Below are positions 12,749-20,211 of a DNA stretch of 31,501 nucleotides, piece by piece. The position numbers and the translations under genes were made by a program. The notes below the pieces were generated by a model, which was not told the origin of the DNA, did no database searches, and was given only the letters and a program-made list of their open reading frames with translations. The DNA is from a virus: positions 1-31,501 of the IMG/VR virus record IMGVR_UViG_3300025326_000144. The stretch is one strand, 5' to 3'. Position 1 is the stretch's first letter. Every line of letters begins with the position of its first letter.

Positions 12749-12890
12749 GGAAGGCGCTTGGTTAGGTATTTGCTCGACTTTTGGAGGGCTGACTGGGGAA
12801 ACCTGGAAGGTCTAAGATTAGAAAGGCGGTATTTTTCCATTCCTTCCCTCCACAATTTAGGGTACTAAGGTCTTGGTTATGGTGATAGAA
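12749..12890 (+). other. Gene-free stretch downstream of the tRNA-like core
   Basis: No protein gene is supported here. Pairings include GGAAGG (12749-12754 or 12805-12810) with CCTTCC (12842-12847), and TGGAGGG (12782-12788) with CCCTCCA (12846-12852). These compete, so the fold is unclear. The open frame across this part (ending at 12868) also spans the tRNA-like core and is not considered coding. It may be the 3' domain of the RNA or the leader of the methyltransferase gene. Confidence 0.4.
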
Positions 12891-12896
12891 TATAAT
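12891..12896 (+). promoter_or_regulatory. -10 box upstream of the methyltransferase gene
   Basis: TATAAT followed by 13 bases to ATG 12910. No good -35 at standard spacing was seen. The short distance again implies a very short or absent leader. Confidence 0.5.
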
Positions 12897-12909
12897 CAGA
12901 CTATCAAGC

Positions 12910-14106
12910 ATGGCAGACATATTTTGGGACATATCAAAACTTCACGAATGGGACAAAAACCCCCGATCTATTTCAAAGGATGGATTTGAACGGCTAAAGA
13001 AACAAATTAAGAAGCTCGGCCAGTACAAACCGTTGTTGATAACCACTGACGGGACGGTACTGGGTGGCAATATGCGGCTTCGGGCATATAAAGAACTGGG
13101 TGTGGATAAAGTGTGGGTAAGTATCATCAATCCCAAAACCGAGAATGAAAAACTGGAATATTCGCTTAGCGACAATGACCGTGCAGGATATTATGATGAC
13201 GATCTGTTAACTAATCTCTCCCCTTATTACCCGGACTTCAATTGGAGTGACTATGCGGTAGACCTGAAAGAACCGACAAACCTAGATGAATTACTGGATC
13301 AGTTCAAAGAGGTGGTGGAAGATGAAGTACCGGAAGTATCCGACGAACCGGCGATATCAAAGCTGGGTGAGGTTTATCAACTAGGCAGACATAGGTTGAT
13401 GTGTGGGGATAGTACGAAGATAGAGGACGTTGAGAAGTTAATGGATGGGAAGAAGGCTGACATGGTGTTTACTGATCCTCCGTATGGGATGAATTTAAAC
13501 ACTAAAAATTCGGCTAGAAAAACTACCAGCGCCTTTGCTAAAGCAAAAGGTGTAAGTTCTGGCAGAGATTACGATGCTGTTATAGGAGATGATAAGGAAT
13601 ATGACCCGATACACTTATTTAAAATGTTTCCTGATGTAAAAGAAATGTTTTTATGGGGTGGGGATTACTACTCTGATTTAATTCCCAACAAAAAAGATAG
13701 TTCATGGTTTGTGTGGGACAAAAGAATAGAGGAAAACTTTGATAACATGATTGGTAGCAGTTTTGAAATGTGCTGGAGTAAGCAAAAACATAAGAGGGAA
13801 ATAATTAGAATAAGGTGGGTATTTATATTTGGGACAGAAAAGGAATTTGATAAGAAACGTCACCATCCAACACAGAAACCTATTGAACTTTCCGTGTGGT
13901 TCATAAACAAATTCAGTAAAGAAAACAATTTGATTATTGACCTCTTTGGTGGTTCAGGCTCTACCCTCATCGCTTGTGAACAAACTAACAGAATTTGTTA
14001 CATGATGGAATTAGACCCCAAATACTGCGATGTTATTAGAAAAAGATATGCAAATTTAATAGGGAAAGGAGACTCATGGCAGACGGAAACGCCAGTAATC
14101 CTGTAA
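12910..14106 (+). CDS. ParB-domain / DNA N6-adenine (or N4-cytosine) methyltransferase fusion
   Basis: Residues 1-95 form a ParB/Srx-like domain (GQYKPLLITTDGTVLGGN region and the R/A-rich helix after it). A linker and LGRHRLMCGDST (159-169) lead into a methyltransferase domain with DPPY at 189-192, then FGGSGST at 346-352. With the catalytic motif before the SAM motif, it belongs to the beta class. TQKP lies between them. No restriction enzyme lies nearby, so it is an orphan methyltransferase, plausibly protecting phage DNA or marking it for packaging. Its last 31 bases overlap the small-terminase candidate. 398 aa is a normal length for this fusion. Confidence 0.9.
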   Translation: MADIFWDISKLHEWDKNPRSISKDGFERLKKQIKKLGQYKPLLITTDGTVLGGNMRLRAYKELGVDKVWVSIINPKTENEKLEYSLSDNDRAGYYDDDLLTNLSPYYPDFNWSDYAVDLKEPTNLDELLDQFKEVVEDEVPEVSDEPAISKLGEVYQLGRHRLMCGDSTKIEDVEKLMDGKKADMVFTDPPYGMNLNTKNSARKTTSAFAKAKGVSSGRDYDAVIGDDKEYDPIHLFKMFPDVKEMFLWGGDYYSDLIPNKKDSSWFVWDKRIEENFDNMIGSSFEMCWSKQKHKREIIRIRWVFIFGTEKEFDKKRHHPTQKPIELSVWFINKFSKENNLIIDLFGGSGSTLIACEQTNRICYMMELDPKYCDVIRKRYANLIGKGDSWQTETPVIL

Positions 14107-14405
14107 AACAGGAAGAAAACAGGAAACCGGGGACATGGCTTCCGGGTCAATCCGGAAACCCTAATGGCAGACCGCCCAAAGGCCATTCTATAACGGATAC
14201 GCTTCGCGAAATGATGGATGAAAAGCCAGAGATAAAACGAGCATTGGGGGCAAAAATATTTAAATTGGCTCTAGAGGATGGAGATATGACGGCCATAAAA
14301 ACACTCTGGGCATATATTGATGGTATGCCATTACAGGGAATTGACGTGACCAGCAAAGGTGAGGCGTTAAATCCAATGGTCAAGATCGACACTGATGCAA
14401 AATGA
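14076..14405 (+). CDS. DUF5681-like protein, small terminase subunit candidate
   Basis: The N-terminal LPGQSGNPNGRPPKGHS matches the DUF5681 signature (GQSGNPxGRPKG), a basic segment found in proteins encoded next to large terminases. A helical C-terminal part follows. A strong SD (AAAGGAG) lies six bases upstream, although the start is inside the methyltransferase gene. Overlap of 11 bases with the large terminase. Small-subunit function is inferred from position. Confidence 0.75.
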   Translation: MADGNASNPVKQEENRKPGTWLPGQSGNPNGRPPKGHSITDTLREMMDEKPEIKRALGAKIFKLALEDGDMTAIKTLWAYIDGMPLQGIDVTSKGEALNPMVKIDTDAK

Positions 14406-15867
14406 TGAAATCAAATTTACCAACCTCGCCAATTTTCAGGAGAAACAGAAAACGGCGTGGTACACGTTACTCAACCCGAAATGCAAATACCTTCTATATG
14501 GTGGGGCAGCTTCTGGTGGTAAATCCTATTTCCTGCGCTGGTCTGCAATCGGTCTCGGAATGTACTACTTCGCCAAGTACGGAGCCGAGAACATCCCAAT
14601 TGGTCTATTTTCTGCCGACTATCCTACGCTAAAGGATCGTCAGGTAATAAAGATAAAAAACGAAGTCCCGGACTTTTTGGGGGAATTGAGAGAATCACGG
14701 GATGAGGGATATGTATTCCTGGGGGCTAAAAAATACGGATCGTTTCTGGTTCTGCTGCGTAATCTTGACGACCCATCCAAATATAAATCGGCAGAGTTTG
14801 CCAGTATATTGGTCGAGGAATTAACAGAAAATCCAGAATCAACATTTGATGACCTCCGGTTCCGTCTGCGGTATGGGAGTATTACTGATATCAAATTCGT
14901 GGGTGCTACCAACCCCGGAGGTATTGGGCATGGGTTTGTTAAGAGAAAATGGGTAGTACCGGATCTGGAAAACCCCGACAAAGAGCAAGACAGATTTTTC
15001 TTTGTCCCTTCCAAGTATGACGACAACAAATACACCACACCCGAATACGTCAAACAGTTAGATGCACTTCCAGAGGCCAAACGCCGGGCATATATGCAAG
15101 GAGACTGGGATATCTTCTCCGGCCAGGTATTTGATGAATGGAGAAATGAAAGGCACGTGGTGGAGTTTCCGGACTATCCCATTGAAATGTGCTACAGGAT
15201 CGTGGGCTTCGATTGGGGCTATAACCATCCAGGGTGTGCTGTCTGGATTGCATTCACACCGGATGGTCGGGCTTATGCTTACCGGGAACTGTATCAAACT
15301 AAGCACTCACCACAGGAATGGGCCGACCAGATGAAATTGTATTTACAGGTGGAAAAAGTAAGTGAGGTAGTACTACCACATGACTGTTTCTCACATCTGG
15401 GTGGAAATGAAACCATAGCTACCGTGTTTGATAACGCCTGGAAGGATTTGGGTGAGTTTCGTCCATTTATAGTCCGGGGTAACACAATGGGAACCCAAGC
15501 AGTTCAGCATCGGGTTGCTATTGCTCACCAATATTTGCGTAATGCTCCTGATGGTAAACCTTATTTTCAGGCATTGGCTAAATGCCAAAACCTTATCAGA
15601 ACAATCCCTGAACTAGTGTATGCGGAGAATAAAGTCGAGGGGATAAATAAAGCAGGAGAGGATCATGCTTTCGATGCCGTGTCCGTGGGTCTGATGCGCC
15701 ATGTCGAGGTGATGATGCAATCCGGTGGAGTTAAGCCAGAACTCAAATCGAAAGTTCTGTTTCCCACATTCTTCCAGGATGAAGAAGGACAAATTCAATC
15801 TCCGGACTTCTGGCAGGGTATGCGGGACAGTATGTTAAAAATGGGGCGATCCTGGGAGCATAAATGA
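14395..15867 (+). CDS. terL: Terminase large subunit
   Basis: This is the DNA-packaging motor and nuclease, 490 aa. Walker A GGAASGGKS is at 36-44, Walker B ILVEELTE at 138-145 and the coupling motif GATNPGG at 170-176. The nuclease domain begins around 265 with GFDWG (D273) and ends with GEDHAFDAV near 420-430, which supplies further acidic residues. The start ATG lies inside the preceding gene, typical of terminase pairs. Length and motif order are complete, so the protein should be active. Confidence 0.95.
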   Translation: MQNDEIKFTNLANFQEKQKTAWYTLLNPKCKYLLYGGAASGGKSYFLRWSAIGLGMYYFAKYGAENIPIGLFSADYPTLKDRQVIKIKNEVPDFLGELRESRDEGYVFLGAKKYGSFLVLLRNLDDPSKYKSAEFASILVEELTENPESTFDDLRFRLRYGSITDIKFVGATNPGGIGHGFVKRKWVVPDLENPDKEQDRFFFVPSKYDDNKYTTPEYVKQLDALPEAKRRAYMQGDWDIFSGQVFDEWRNERHVVEFPDYPIEMCYRIVGFDWGYNHPGCAVWIAFTPDGRAYAYRELYQTKHSPQEWADQMKLYLQVEKVSEVVLPHDCFSHLGGNETIATVFDNAWKDLGEFRPFIVRGNTMGTQAVQHRVAIAHQYLRNAPDGKPYFQALAKCQNLIRTIPELVYAENKVEGINKAGEDHAFDAVSVGLMRHVEVMMQSGGVKPELKSKVLFPTFFQDEEGQIQSPDFWQGMRDSMLKMGRSWEHK

Positions 15868-15870
15868 CGG

Positions 15871-15879
15871 TGATATAAT
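15871..15879 (+). promoter_or_regulatory. Extended -10 promoter for a leaderless gene
   Basis: TGATATAAT (TG, one base, TATAAT), six bases before ATG 15886. No clear -35, as expected for an extended -10. Same layout as 23495-23503. Confidence 0.7.
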
Positions 15880-15885
15880 TTTCTT

Positions 15886-16158
15886 ATGACCTCATTATCT
15901 AAAACTATGGGGGATAGACCCAAGATTTCTGTCTGGTTGGATGACAAAAAGAATGATGAACTAAAGAAGTTCCATTGTCTTCATTGCGGTAAGGTTGTAT
16001 TTGAATATTACAATTCAGCTAAGATAATTGTCCCGGGAGAAATGGGGGAAACAAAAAAATCCCCTATCGTGGTTCAATGCAACGGTGCTATGATGGAATA
16101 CGATAGTAGGGGTTATCAGTTTAATTCCCGCTGCAAGGCAAAATATTGGATCGAGTAG
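15886..16158 (+). CDS. Zinc-binding protein, 90 aa
   Basis: C31/C34 (CLHC) with C65 and C83 give one likely zinc site. The rest is beta-rich. It lies between terminase and portal, with its own promoter. Similar small zinc proteins occur repeatedly in this genome. Function unknown. Confidence 0.65.
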   Translation: MTSLSKTMGDRPKISVWLDDKKNDELKKFHCLHCGKVVFEYYNSAKIIVPGEMGETKKSPIVVQCNGAMMEYDSRGYQFNSRCKAKYWIE

Positions 16159-16186
16159 CTTGGATACTGAATAGAATTAGTCGATT

Positions 16187-16195
16187 TGGTATAAT
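16187..16195 (+). promoter_or_regulatory. Extended -10 promoter for a leaderless gene
   Basis: TGGTATAAT, then six bases to ATG 16202. Like 15871 and 23495 in spacing. Confidence 0.7.
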
Positions 16196-16201
16196 GTATA
16201 C

Positions 16202-16648
16202 ATGGGATTTAAATACATAAGAGTGTATATTCCTTCCCATCCATCAGCTAGTAGAACTGGTCATGTGTTGGAACATAGATTAGTTATGGAAAAAAAGATC
16301 GGTAGATATCTAAAAAAGGATGAGATAATTCATCATATTGATGGAGATTCCAAAAATAATGAAATTGACAATTTGGAGATAACTAGTGTTCATAATCATT
16401 TAAAATATCATTTACACAATTCTGAGATAAGAAGAAAAGCGGGAATTTCTATTAGCAAAGCTAAGAAAGGGAAACCTACACTTCAGTTTGATAAAGCGAG
16501 TAGGAAAAAGGGAGCAAAGACATTTTCAAAACTATGGAAAATTGGGAAAATATTTAGGAGAAGTTTTAGAGGGAAGAATAATCCGAATTATAAACATGGT
16601 GCATCAGTCGGGCTATGGGATAGATACTATAGAAATAAACAAAAATGA
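16202..16648 (+). CDS. HNH endonuclease, probable homing type
   Basis: This 148-residue protein has LEHRLVME near 24-31, then EIIHHIDGDSKNNEIDNLEI at 41-60 and H64-N65-H66, the order of the HNH_3-type homing nucleases. The C-terminal third is basic and contains NPNYKHG, as in DNA-binding regions of such enzymes. It looks more AT-rich than its neighbours and has its own promoter, both signs of a selfish insertion between terminase and portal genes. Confidence 0.85.
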   Translation: MGFKYIRVYIPSHPSASRTGHVLEHRLVMEKKIGRYLKKDEIIHHIDGDSKNNEIDNLEITSVHNHLKYHLHNSEIRRKAGISISKAKKGKPTLQFDKASRKKGAKTFSKLWKIGKIFRRSFRGKNNPNYKHGASVGLWDRYYRNKQK

Positions 16649-16655
16649 GGTGGGG

Positions 16656-16661
16656 TATAAT
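16656..16661 (+). promoter_or_regulatory. -10 box before the portal gene
   Basis: TATAAT, then 11 bases to ATG 16673. An out-of-frame ATG begins immediately at 16662. No clear -35. Confidence 0.5.
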
Positions 16662-16672
16662 ATGATTGATTT

Positions 16673-18715
16673 ATGGAGTATCCGGAAATCCCATCTGCGA
16701 CACAGGAACAGACAACAGAAGTGACAGTAGTTTCATCCCCTCTGACCTTGGATATTGATGATAACGACTTGGTTTCAGTAATTGAGTTCAAGATTTCAGA
16801 AGCAGAAGCATTTTATAAAAACGAACTGAAACTGGAATCCCGCCGGCGAACTAATGTGGAAATGTGGTTAGGTAAACAGTTGGATGAAAGTAAATTATAT
16901 GACTGGCAAGCCCGATACCAAGACAACATAATCTGGCAGGACTTGGAAACCCGGATATCCATAGCAGCCTCCCGGATGCCGGATATTATTGTTACCCCCT
17001 CTGATGAATCAGAGGAGAAAAGAGATATAGCAAAACAACTTGAAAAAGGTCTGGATATCAAAATTAAATCGGATTCGTCTAAAAGACTGATTAAGCATGG
17101 ACTTCGTAACCTTCATTTGTACTTGCAATCAGCAATCAAGTGTCGCTGGGATCCGAATAAGGGAAAAGATGGGGATTTTCTGTTTGAATTAGTCCGTCCG
17201 GCAAGAATGATAGTTGACCATACAGCCATTATTCCTGATGAAGGATTTACTGCAGATAACATGGAAATGATTGTGGAGTGGTTGGAAAAACCTGTATCAC
17301 TGGTTATGTCGGAATTTCCGGCAAAAAGAGATGAATTGATGCGTGAATTGGGAATAATCAAGGGTACGGCACGACAGATGTCTTCCAAAATCAAATATCA
17401 GGAGGTATGGTTTACTTGGTACGACAAACAGGGTAAGAAGTTTGACGGGGTGTGCTGGAAGTATAACAAACTAATTCTGGGTAAAATGAAAAATCCGTAT
17501 TTTGATTGGGAGGGCTACACAAAATCCAGACAAGAGCCAAATGTGGAAAACGGAATGACGGAAATGGATGAAAATGGACAGCCTTTGATGGTGGATACTC
17601 TATATCATAATCATTTTGACAGGCCCAGACCGCCGTATATATTCTTAACGCATCAAAACCTGGGCCGGAGTCCGGTAGATGATACCTCTGCCGTTGAACA
17701 GTCTATCCCCTTACAAAAGGCAGTTAATAAAAGAGGCCGGCAGATAACCGAGTTAGCAGACAGGTCTAATCCTAAACTGGGATTTGCCGGTAAATATATA
17801 ACTAAGGAAGATGCCCGGCGAGTCACTAACGATCCTGACGAACATATCTGGTTGCAAAATGCCGACAATATAAACCAGGCTATGACCTCAATTCCCGGTT
17901 CTCCCCCATCCCCTGTTTTATTAAATGATTTGTTGGTCAATAGATCGCAGATTGACAGTAAGTTTGCCACCCATTCAACAACTAGGGGAGAAATCCAACC
18001 TAACGAATCTGGTATATCCAAGCAAATCACTAGGGAGGGTGACTTAATGATTTCAGATGATTTGGCGAATATTGTGGTTGAAAGGGTAGTTTACGAAATG
18101 GCGAACTGGGCTACCCAAATGATGAAGGTCATGTATGACAAACCCCACTATGTAAAAGATCTGGGGGCAAACGGCGAACTATTACAGGCAGAACTGCAAC
18201 GGGACAAAATAGATGATGGTATCCTGGTCAACGTAAAGGCCAGCACTACAGATCAGCAACAGAAAAGAATGGATGCTTTGACACTGGCCGGACAGGGATC
18301 AATTGACCCGTTATCCTTAATAGAGGACTTGGATATGCCTAATCCCAAAGAACGGGCAAAGCGGCTGATTGCGTTTCTATCTAAGGACTTCCAGACCTAT
18401 GCCCAGACAATCGGGGTGGAGTTATGGGGAGGTGGTCAACCACCGCAGGAGGGTGTGCAATCGGGTATGCCAGGTCAGGGTGGTGGTCAGCAACAGGCGG
18501 TATTGGATATTCAAAGATTACAAGCCGGGGAGCAGTTTGAACCATCACCCCCGGATGCTGATTACGTTCAGACATTGATCGAGTATGTTAATTCTGATGA
18601 CTTTGCTAATCAGCCCGAACAGGTAAAGATGGCCTTCCGGGATTTTGTGGGCAAGCTAAAACAAACTCTCAGTGCCGGTCAGGAAACCACCCAACCCCTT
18701 GCGCCGGTGGTATAA
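16673..18715 (+). CDS. Portal protein
   Basis: 680 aa, in the expected place between terminase and scaffold/capsid. The helical N-terminal part and the central region with PRPPYIFLTHQNLGRSPVDD and a long helix (LQKAVNKRGRQITELADRS) fit the portal fold (wing and stem). The C-terminal 100 residues are rich in Q, G and P. Assignment rests on size, context and general sequence character, since portal proteins have no short catalytic motif. It forms the ring through which DNA is packaged. Confidence 0.85.
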   Translation: MEYPEIPSATQEQTTEVTVVSSPLTLDIDDNDLVSVIEFKISEAEAFYKNELKLESRRRTNVEMWLGKQLDESKLYDWQARYQDNIIWQDLETRISIAASRMPDIIVTPSDESEEKRDIAKQLEKGLDIKIKSDSSKRLIKHGLRNLHLYLQSAIKCRWDPNKGKDGDFLFELVRPARMIVDHTAIIPDEGFTADNMEMIVEWLEKPVSLVMSEFPAKRDELMRELGIIKGTARQMSSKIKYQEVWFTWYDKQGKKFDGVCWKYNKLILGKMKNPYFDWEGYTKSRQEPNVENGMTEMDENGQPLMVDTLYHNHFDRPRPPYIFLTHQNLGRSPVDDTSAVEQSIPLQKAVNKRGRQITELADRSNPKLGFAGKYITKEDARRVTNDPDEHIWLQNADNINQAMTSIPGSPPSPVLLNDLLVNRSQIDSKFATHSTTRGEIQPNESGISKQITREGDLMISDDLANIVVERVVYEMANWATQMMKVMYDKPHYVKDLGANGELLQAELQRDKIDDGILVNVKASTTDQQQKRMDALTLAGQGSIDPLSLIEDLDMPNPKERAKRLIAFLSKDFQTYAQTIGVELWGGGQPPQEGVQSGMPGQGGGQQQAVLDIQRLQAGEQFEPSPPDADYVQTLIEYVNSDDFANQPEQVKMAFRDFVGKLKQTLSAGQETTQPLAPVV

Positions 18716-18716
18716 T
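18708..18716 (+). promoter_or_regulatory. Extended -10 promoter for a leaderless gene
   Basis: TGGTATAAT overlapping the portal stop codon, seven bases before ATG 18724. Confidence 0.65.
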
Positions 18717-18723
18717 AAAAAAA

Positions 18724-18957
18724 ATGGCCTATTCAAAATCAATGCTTAAAGATATGGAAACTGTTGCTAAGGCAACTGGCAAAAGACAGCAAATGGGTAT
18801 GGGGGTTTCTAAAAAAGCAACTATGGGAGCAACGATGAGTGGATCGGCGGGGAGGCTCAGAATGGGTAGACAAATGTCGGTAGGGGAAGCTAAGGCAACG
18901 AGGCCGACTATCGGACAGCGGATTAAAAGAATGTTTGAACGAATTACCCAGTACTGA
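18724..18957 (+). CDS. Small basic, methionine-rich protein, 77 aa
   Basis: Rich in K, R, M, G and A, with no cysteines, and likely unstructured over much of its length (KRQQMGMGVSKKATMGATMS). A position between portal and scaffold suggests an internal or capsid-associated virion protein. No family recognised. Confidence 0.55.
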   Translation: MAYSKSMLKDMETVAKATGKRQQMGMGVSKKATMGATMSGSAGRLRMGRQMSVGEAKATRPTIGQRIKRMFERITQY

Positions 18958-18958
18958 T

Positions 18959-19210
18959 ATGCCACTTCCCCGAACAACTGATGTCGGTAAGATAATTAAA
19001 AAACTTAATAAAGAGGGTGGCCGTCCCCAAAAGCAGAAGGTTGCTATTGCATTAAGTGTCGCACGTAAAGCCGGTGCAGATATTCCTATGCCAATGCACG
19101 ACAAAAAGAAAATGCCAATGAAAAGGGAGGAAATGATGAAAGATAAAATGCCGATGCCAATGCACAATGAGAAAATGATGCGGATGCACGAAAGGGTAAA
19201 AACAGGATAG
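18959..19210 (+). CDS. DUF6496-like protein with Met/His-rich tail, 83 aa
   Basis: Start chosen at ATG 18959, one base after the previous stop. The N-terminal half (VGKIIKKLNKEGGRPQKQ, then IALSVARKAGADIP) fits the small DUF6496-type phage proteins. The C-terminal 35 residues repeat MPMH and MPMK units with many M, H, K and E, a composition that can bind soft metals. Probably a minor virion or assembly protein. Confidence 0.6.
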   Translation: MPLPRTTDVGKIIKKLNKEGGRPQKQKVAIALSVARKAGADIPMPMHDKKKMPMKREEMMKDKMPMPMHNEKMMRMHERVKTG

Positions 19211-19214
19211 TCAA

Positions 19215-19412
19215 ATGACTGAACAACGGGTTTGTGAGGACTGTCGATTCTTTGAGATTAATAAAGTTTCACTGTCTAATGGTTTTTCAGATCAATTCAA
19301 AATTTGTCACAATGGGGAAAATCCTTATGAAGAAGATATATGTATAAAGAAAGACAAAAAGAAGTTTGGAAATAATTATATGTCACCTTGGGAACCTGGA
19401 AAGAATTACTGA
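19215..19412 (+). CDS. Zinc-binding protein, 65 aa
   Basis: C7/C10 with C31 and C43 make one likely zinc site (CEDC ... CHNG ... C). It resembles small one-site zinc proteins often found in metagenomic phages. Function unknown. AGGA lies upstream of the ATG. Confidence 0.6.
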   Translation: MTEQRVCEDCRFFEINKVSLSNGFSDQFKICHNGENPYEEDICIKKDKKKFGNNYMSPWEPGKNY

Positions 19413-19413
19413 T

Positions 19414-19441
19414 TTGACATTTAACTTGATAAAACTATAAT
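19414..19441 (+). promoter_or_regulatory. Sigma70-type promoter for the scaffold gene, leaderless
   Basis: TTGACA at 19414-19419, 16-base spacer, TATAAT at 19436-19441, six bases to ATG 19448. One of the best promoters in the window, as expected for a scaffold gene. Confidence 0.85.
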
Positions 19442-19447
19442 CAAACT

Positions 19448-20125
19448 ATGGATCAGCCGAGCGCACCAGCGCCAGACGACAAAGGAAAAGAACTTCAGGC
19501 CATTCAGGATAGCATCAGCAAGCTCGGAGAAACAGTAAACACGGTGATGGGCAGGTTTGATGAATTTGAAAACAAATTTTCAGAAATTTCTACTCCACCA
19601 GATACTACACCGCCGTCCAATGAACCGAAATGGAAACCCTCTACCTGGGACGAATTCCCGGAAATGGCCCGTGAAGTAGCAAAAGAAGTATTAACAGAGG
19701 CAGAGCAATTACGATTACAGCAACAGGAAGATGCCAAGAAACAGGAACAGGATGTACTATCTCAGATTGATAAGGATTTCGATTCCCAATTGCAAAAATT
19801 GGAAAGTGACGGGTTGATTCCTCCGGTTAAAAACGCCAATGATCCGCAGGATCTTGGACGTTTGGTTCGCAAAGAACTATTTGCATTGGGAGTTAAATAC
19901 AATAGCCCCGACCTGACATCAATGGCTAACCTGCGAAATGAATTTGTCAGCAATGGTTTCTCGTTTGATTACAAAACAGGCAAGATATTGCGCAACCCTT
20001 CCCCACTGGGTGCAACTGCCCCGGTTGGTTCACCGTCCGGAGTCACGGGGGGCAACGACAAACCTTCCTATAAAGAAATCCATGCACTAAGTATGGACGA
20101 GATGATAAGGCGTTTTAATTCCTAG
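19448..20125 (+). CDS. Scaffolding protein
   Basis: 225 aa, acidic and mostly helical. Residues 1-50 form a coiled coil after a P/A/D-rich start, a P-rich linker follows, and a long E/Q-rich helix (EQLRLQQQEDAKKQEQ) occupies the middle. The C-terminal 50 residues are G/P/S-rich and end in DEMIRRFNS. Size and location directly before the major capsid gene fit a head scaffold that is removed during maturation. No protease gene was seen nearby. Confidence 0.8.
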   Translation: MDQPSAPAPDDKGKELQAIQDSISKLGETVNTVMGRFDEFENKFSEISTPPDTTPPSNEPKWKPSTWDEFPEMAREVAKEVLTEAEQLRLQQQEDAKKQEQDVLSQIDKDFDSQLQKLESDGLIPPVKNANDPQDLGRLVRKELFALGVKYNSPDLTSMANLRNEFVSNGFSFDYKTGKILRNPSPLGATAPVGSPSGVTGGNDKPSYKEIHALSMDEMIRRFNS

Positions 20126-20156
20126 TTGACATAACTATTTGACGTGGGTGTATAAT
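20126..20156 (+). promoter_or_regulatory. Promoter of the major capsid gene
   Basis: TTGACA at 20126-20131, 19-base spacer, TATAAT at 20151-20156 preceded by GTG as at 3736-3738 and 6544-6546. A second -35-like TTGACG at 20139 is too close. The start is predicted near 20163, so the leader is about 50 bases and carries a hairpin. Confidence 0.75.
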
Positions 20157-20173
20157 ACGGACAGAGCTTATGA

Positions 20174-20201
20174 AAGCCAGCCGAAAAGGGCTGGTTTTTT
20201 T
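20174..20201 (+). terminator. Hairpin plus T-tract in the capsid gene leader
   Basis: CCAGCC at 20177-20182 pairs with GGCTGG at 20189-20194 (loop GAAAAG), extendable by A/T and G/T pairs. Seven T follow. It looks like an intrinsic terminator but lies between the promoter and the capsid start codon, about 15 bases after the predicted transcription start. It may be an attenuator, or a 5' stabiliser with a U-rich ribosome-entry stretch. Confidence 0.8.
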
Positions 20202-20211
20202 ATTTCTGACC

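Noticed and set aside
12596-12868. Open frame of 90 codons, and one of 74 codons on the other strand, across the tRNA-like region
   Set aside because: Both run through the T-arm and acceptor pairs, lack a ribosome-binding site and give low-complexity, R/L- or P/S-rich products. The RNA reading explains the stretch better.
12540-12870. Group I intron
   Set aside because: Two GNRA-type tetraloops are present (12592-12603 and 12642-12651), but no conserved P7/R-S core such as GACTA was found and no interrupted gene flanks the region.
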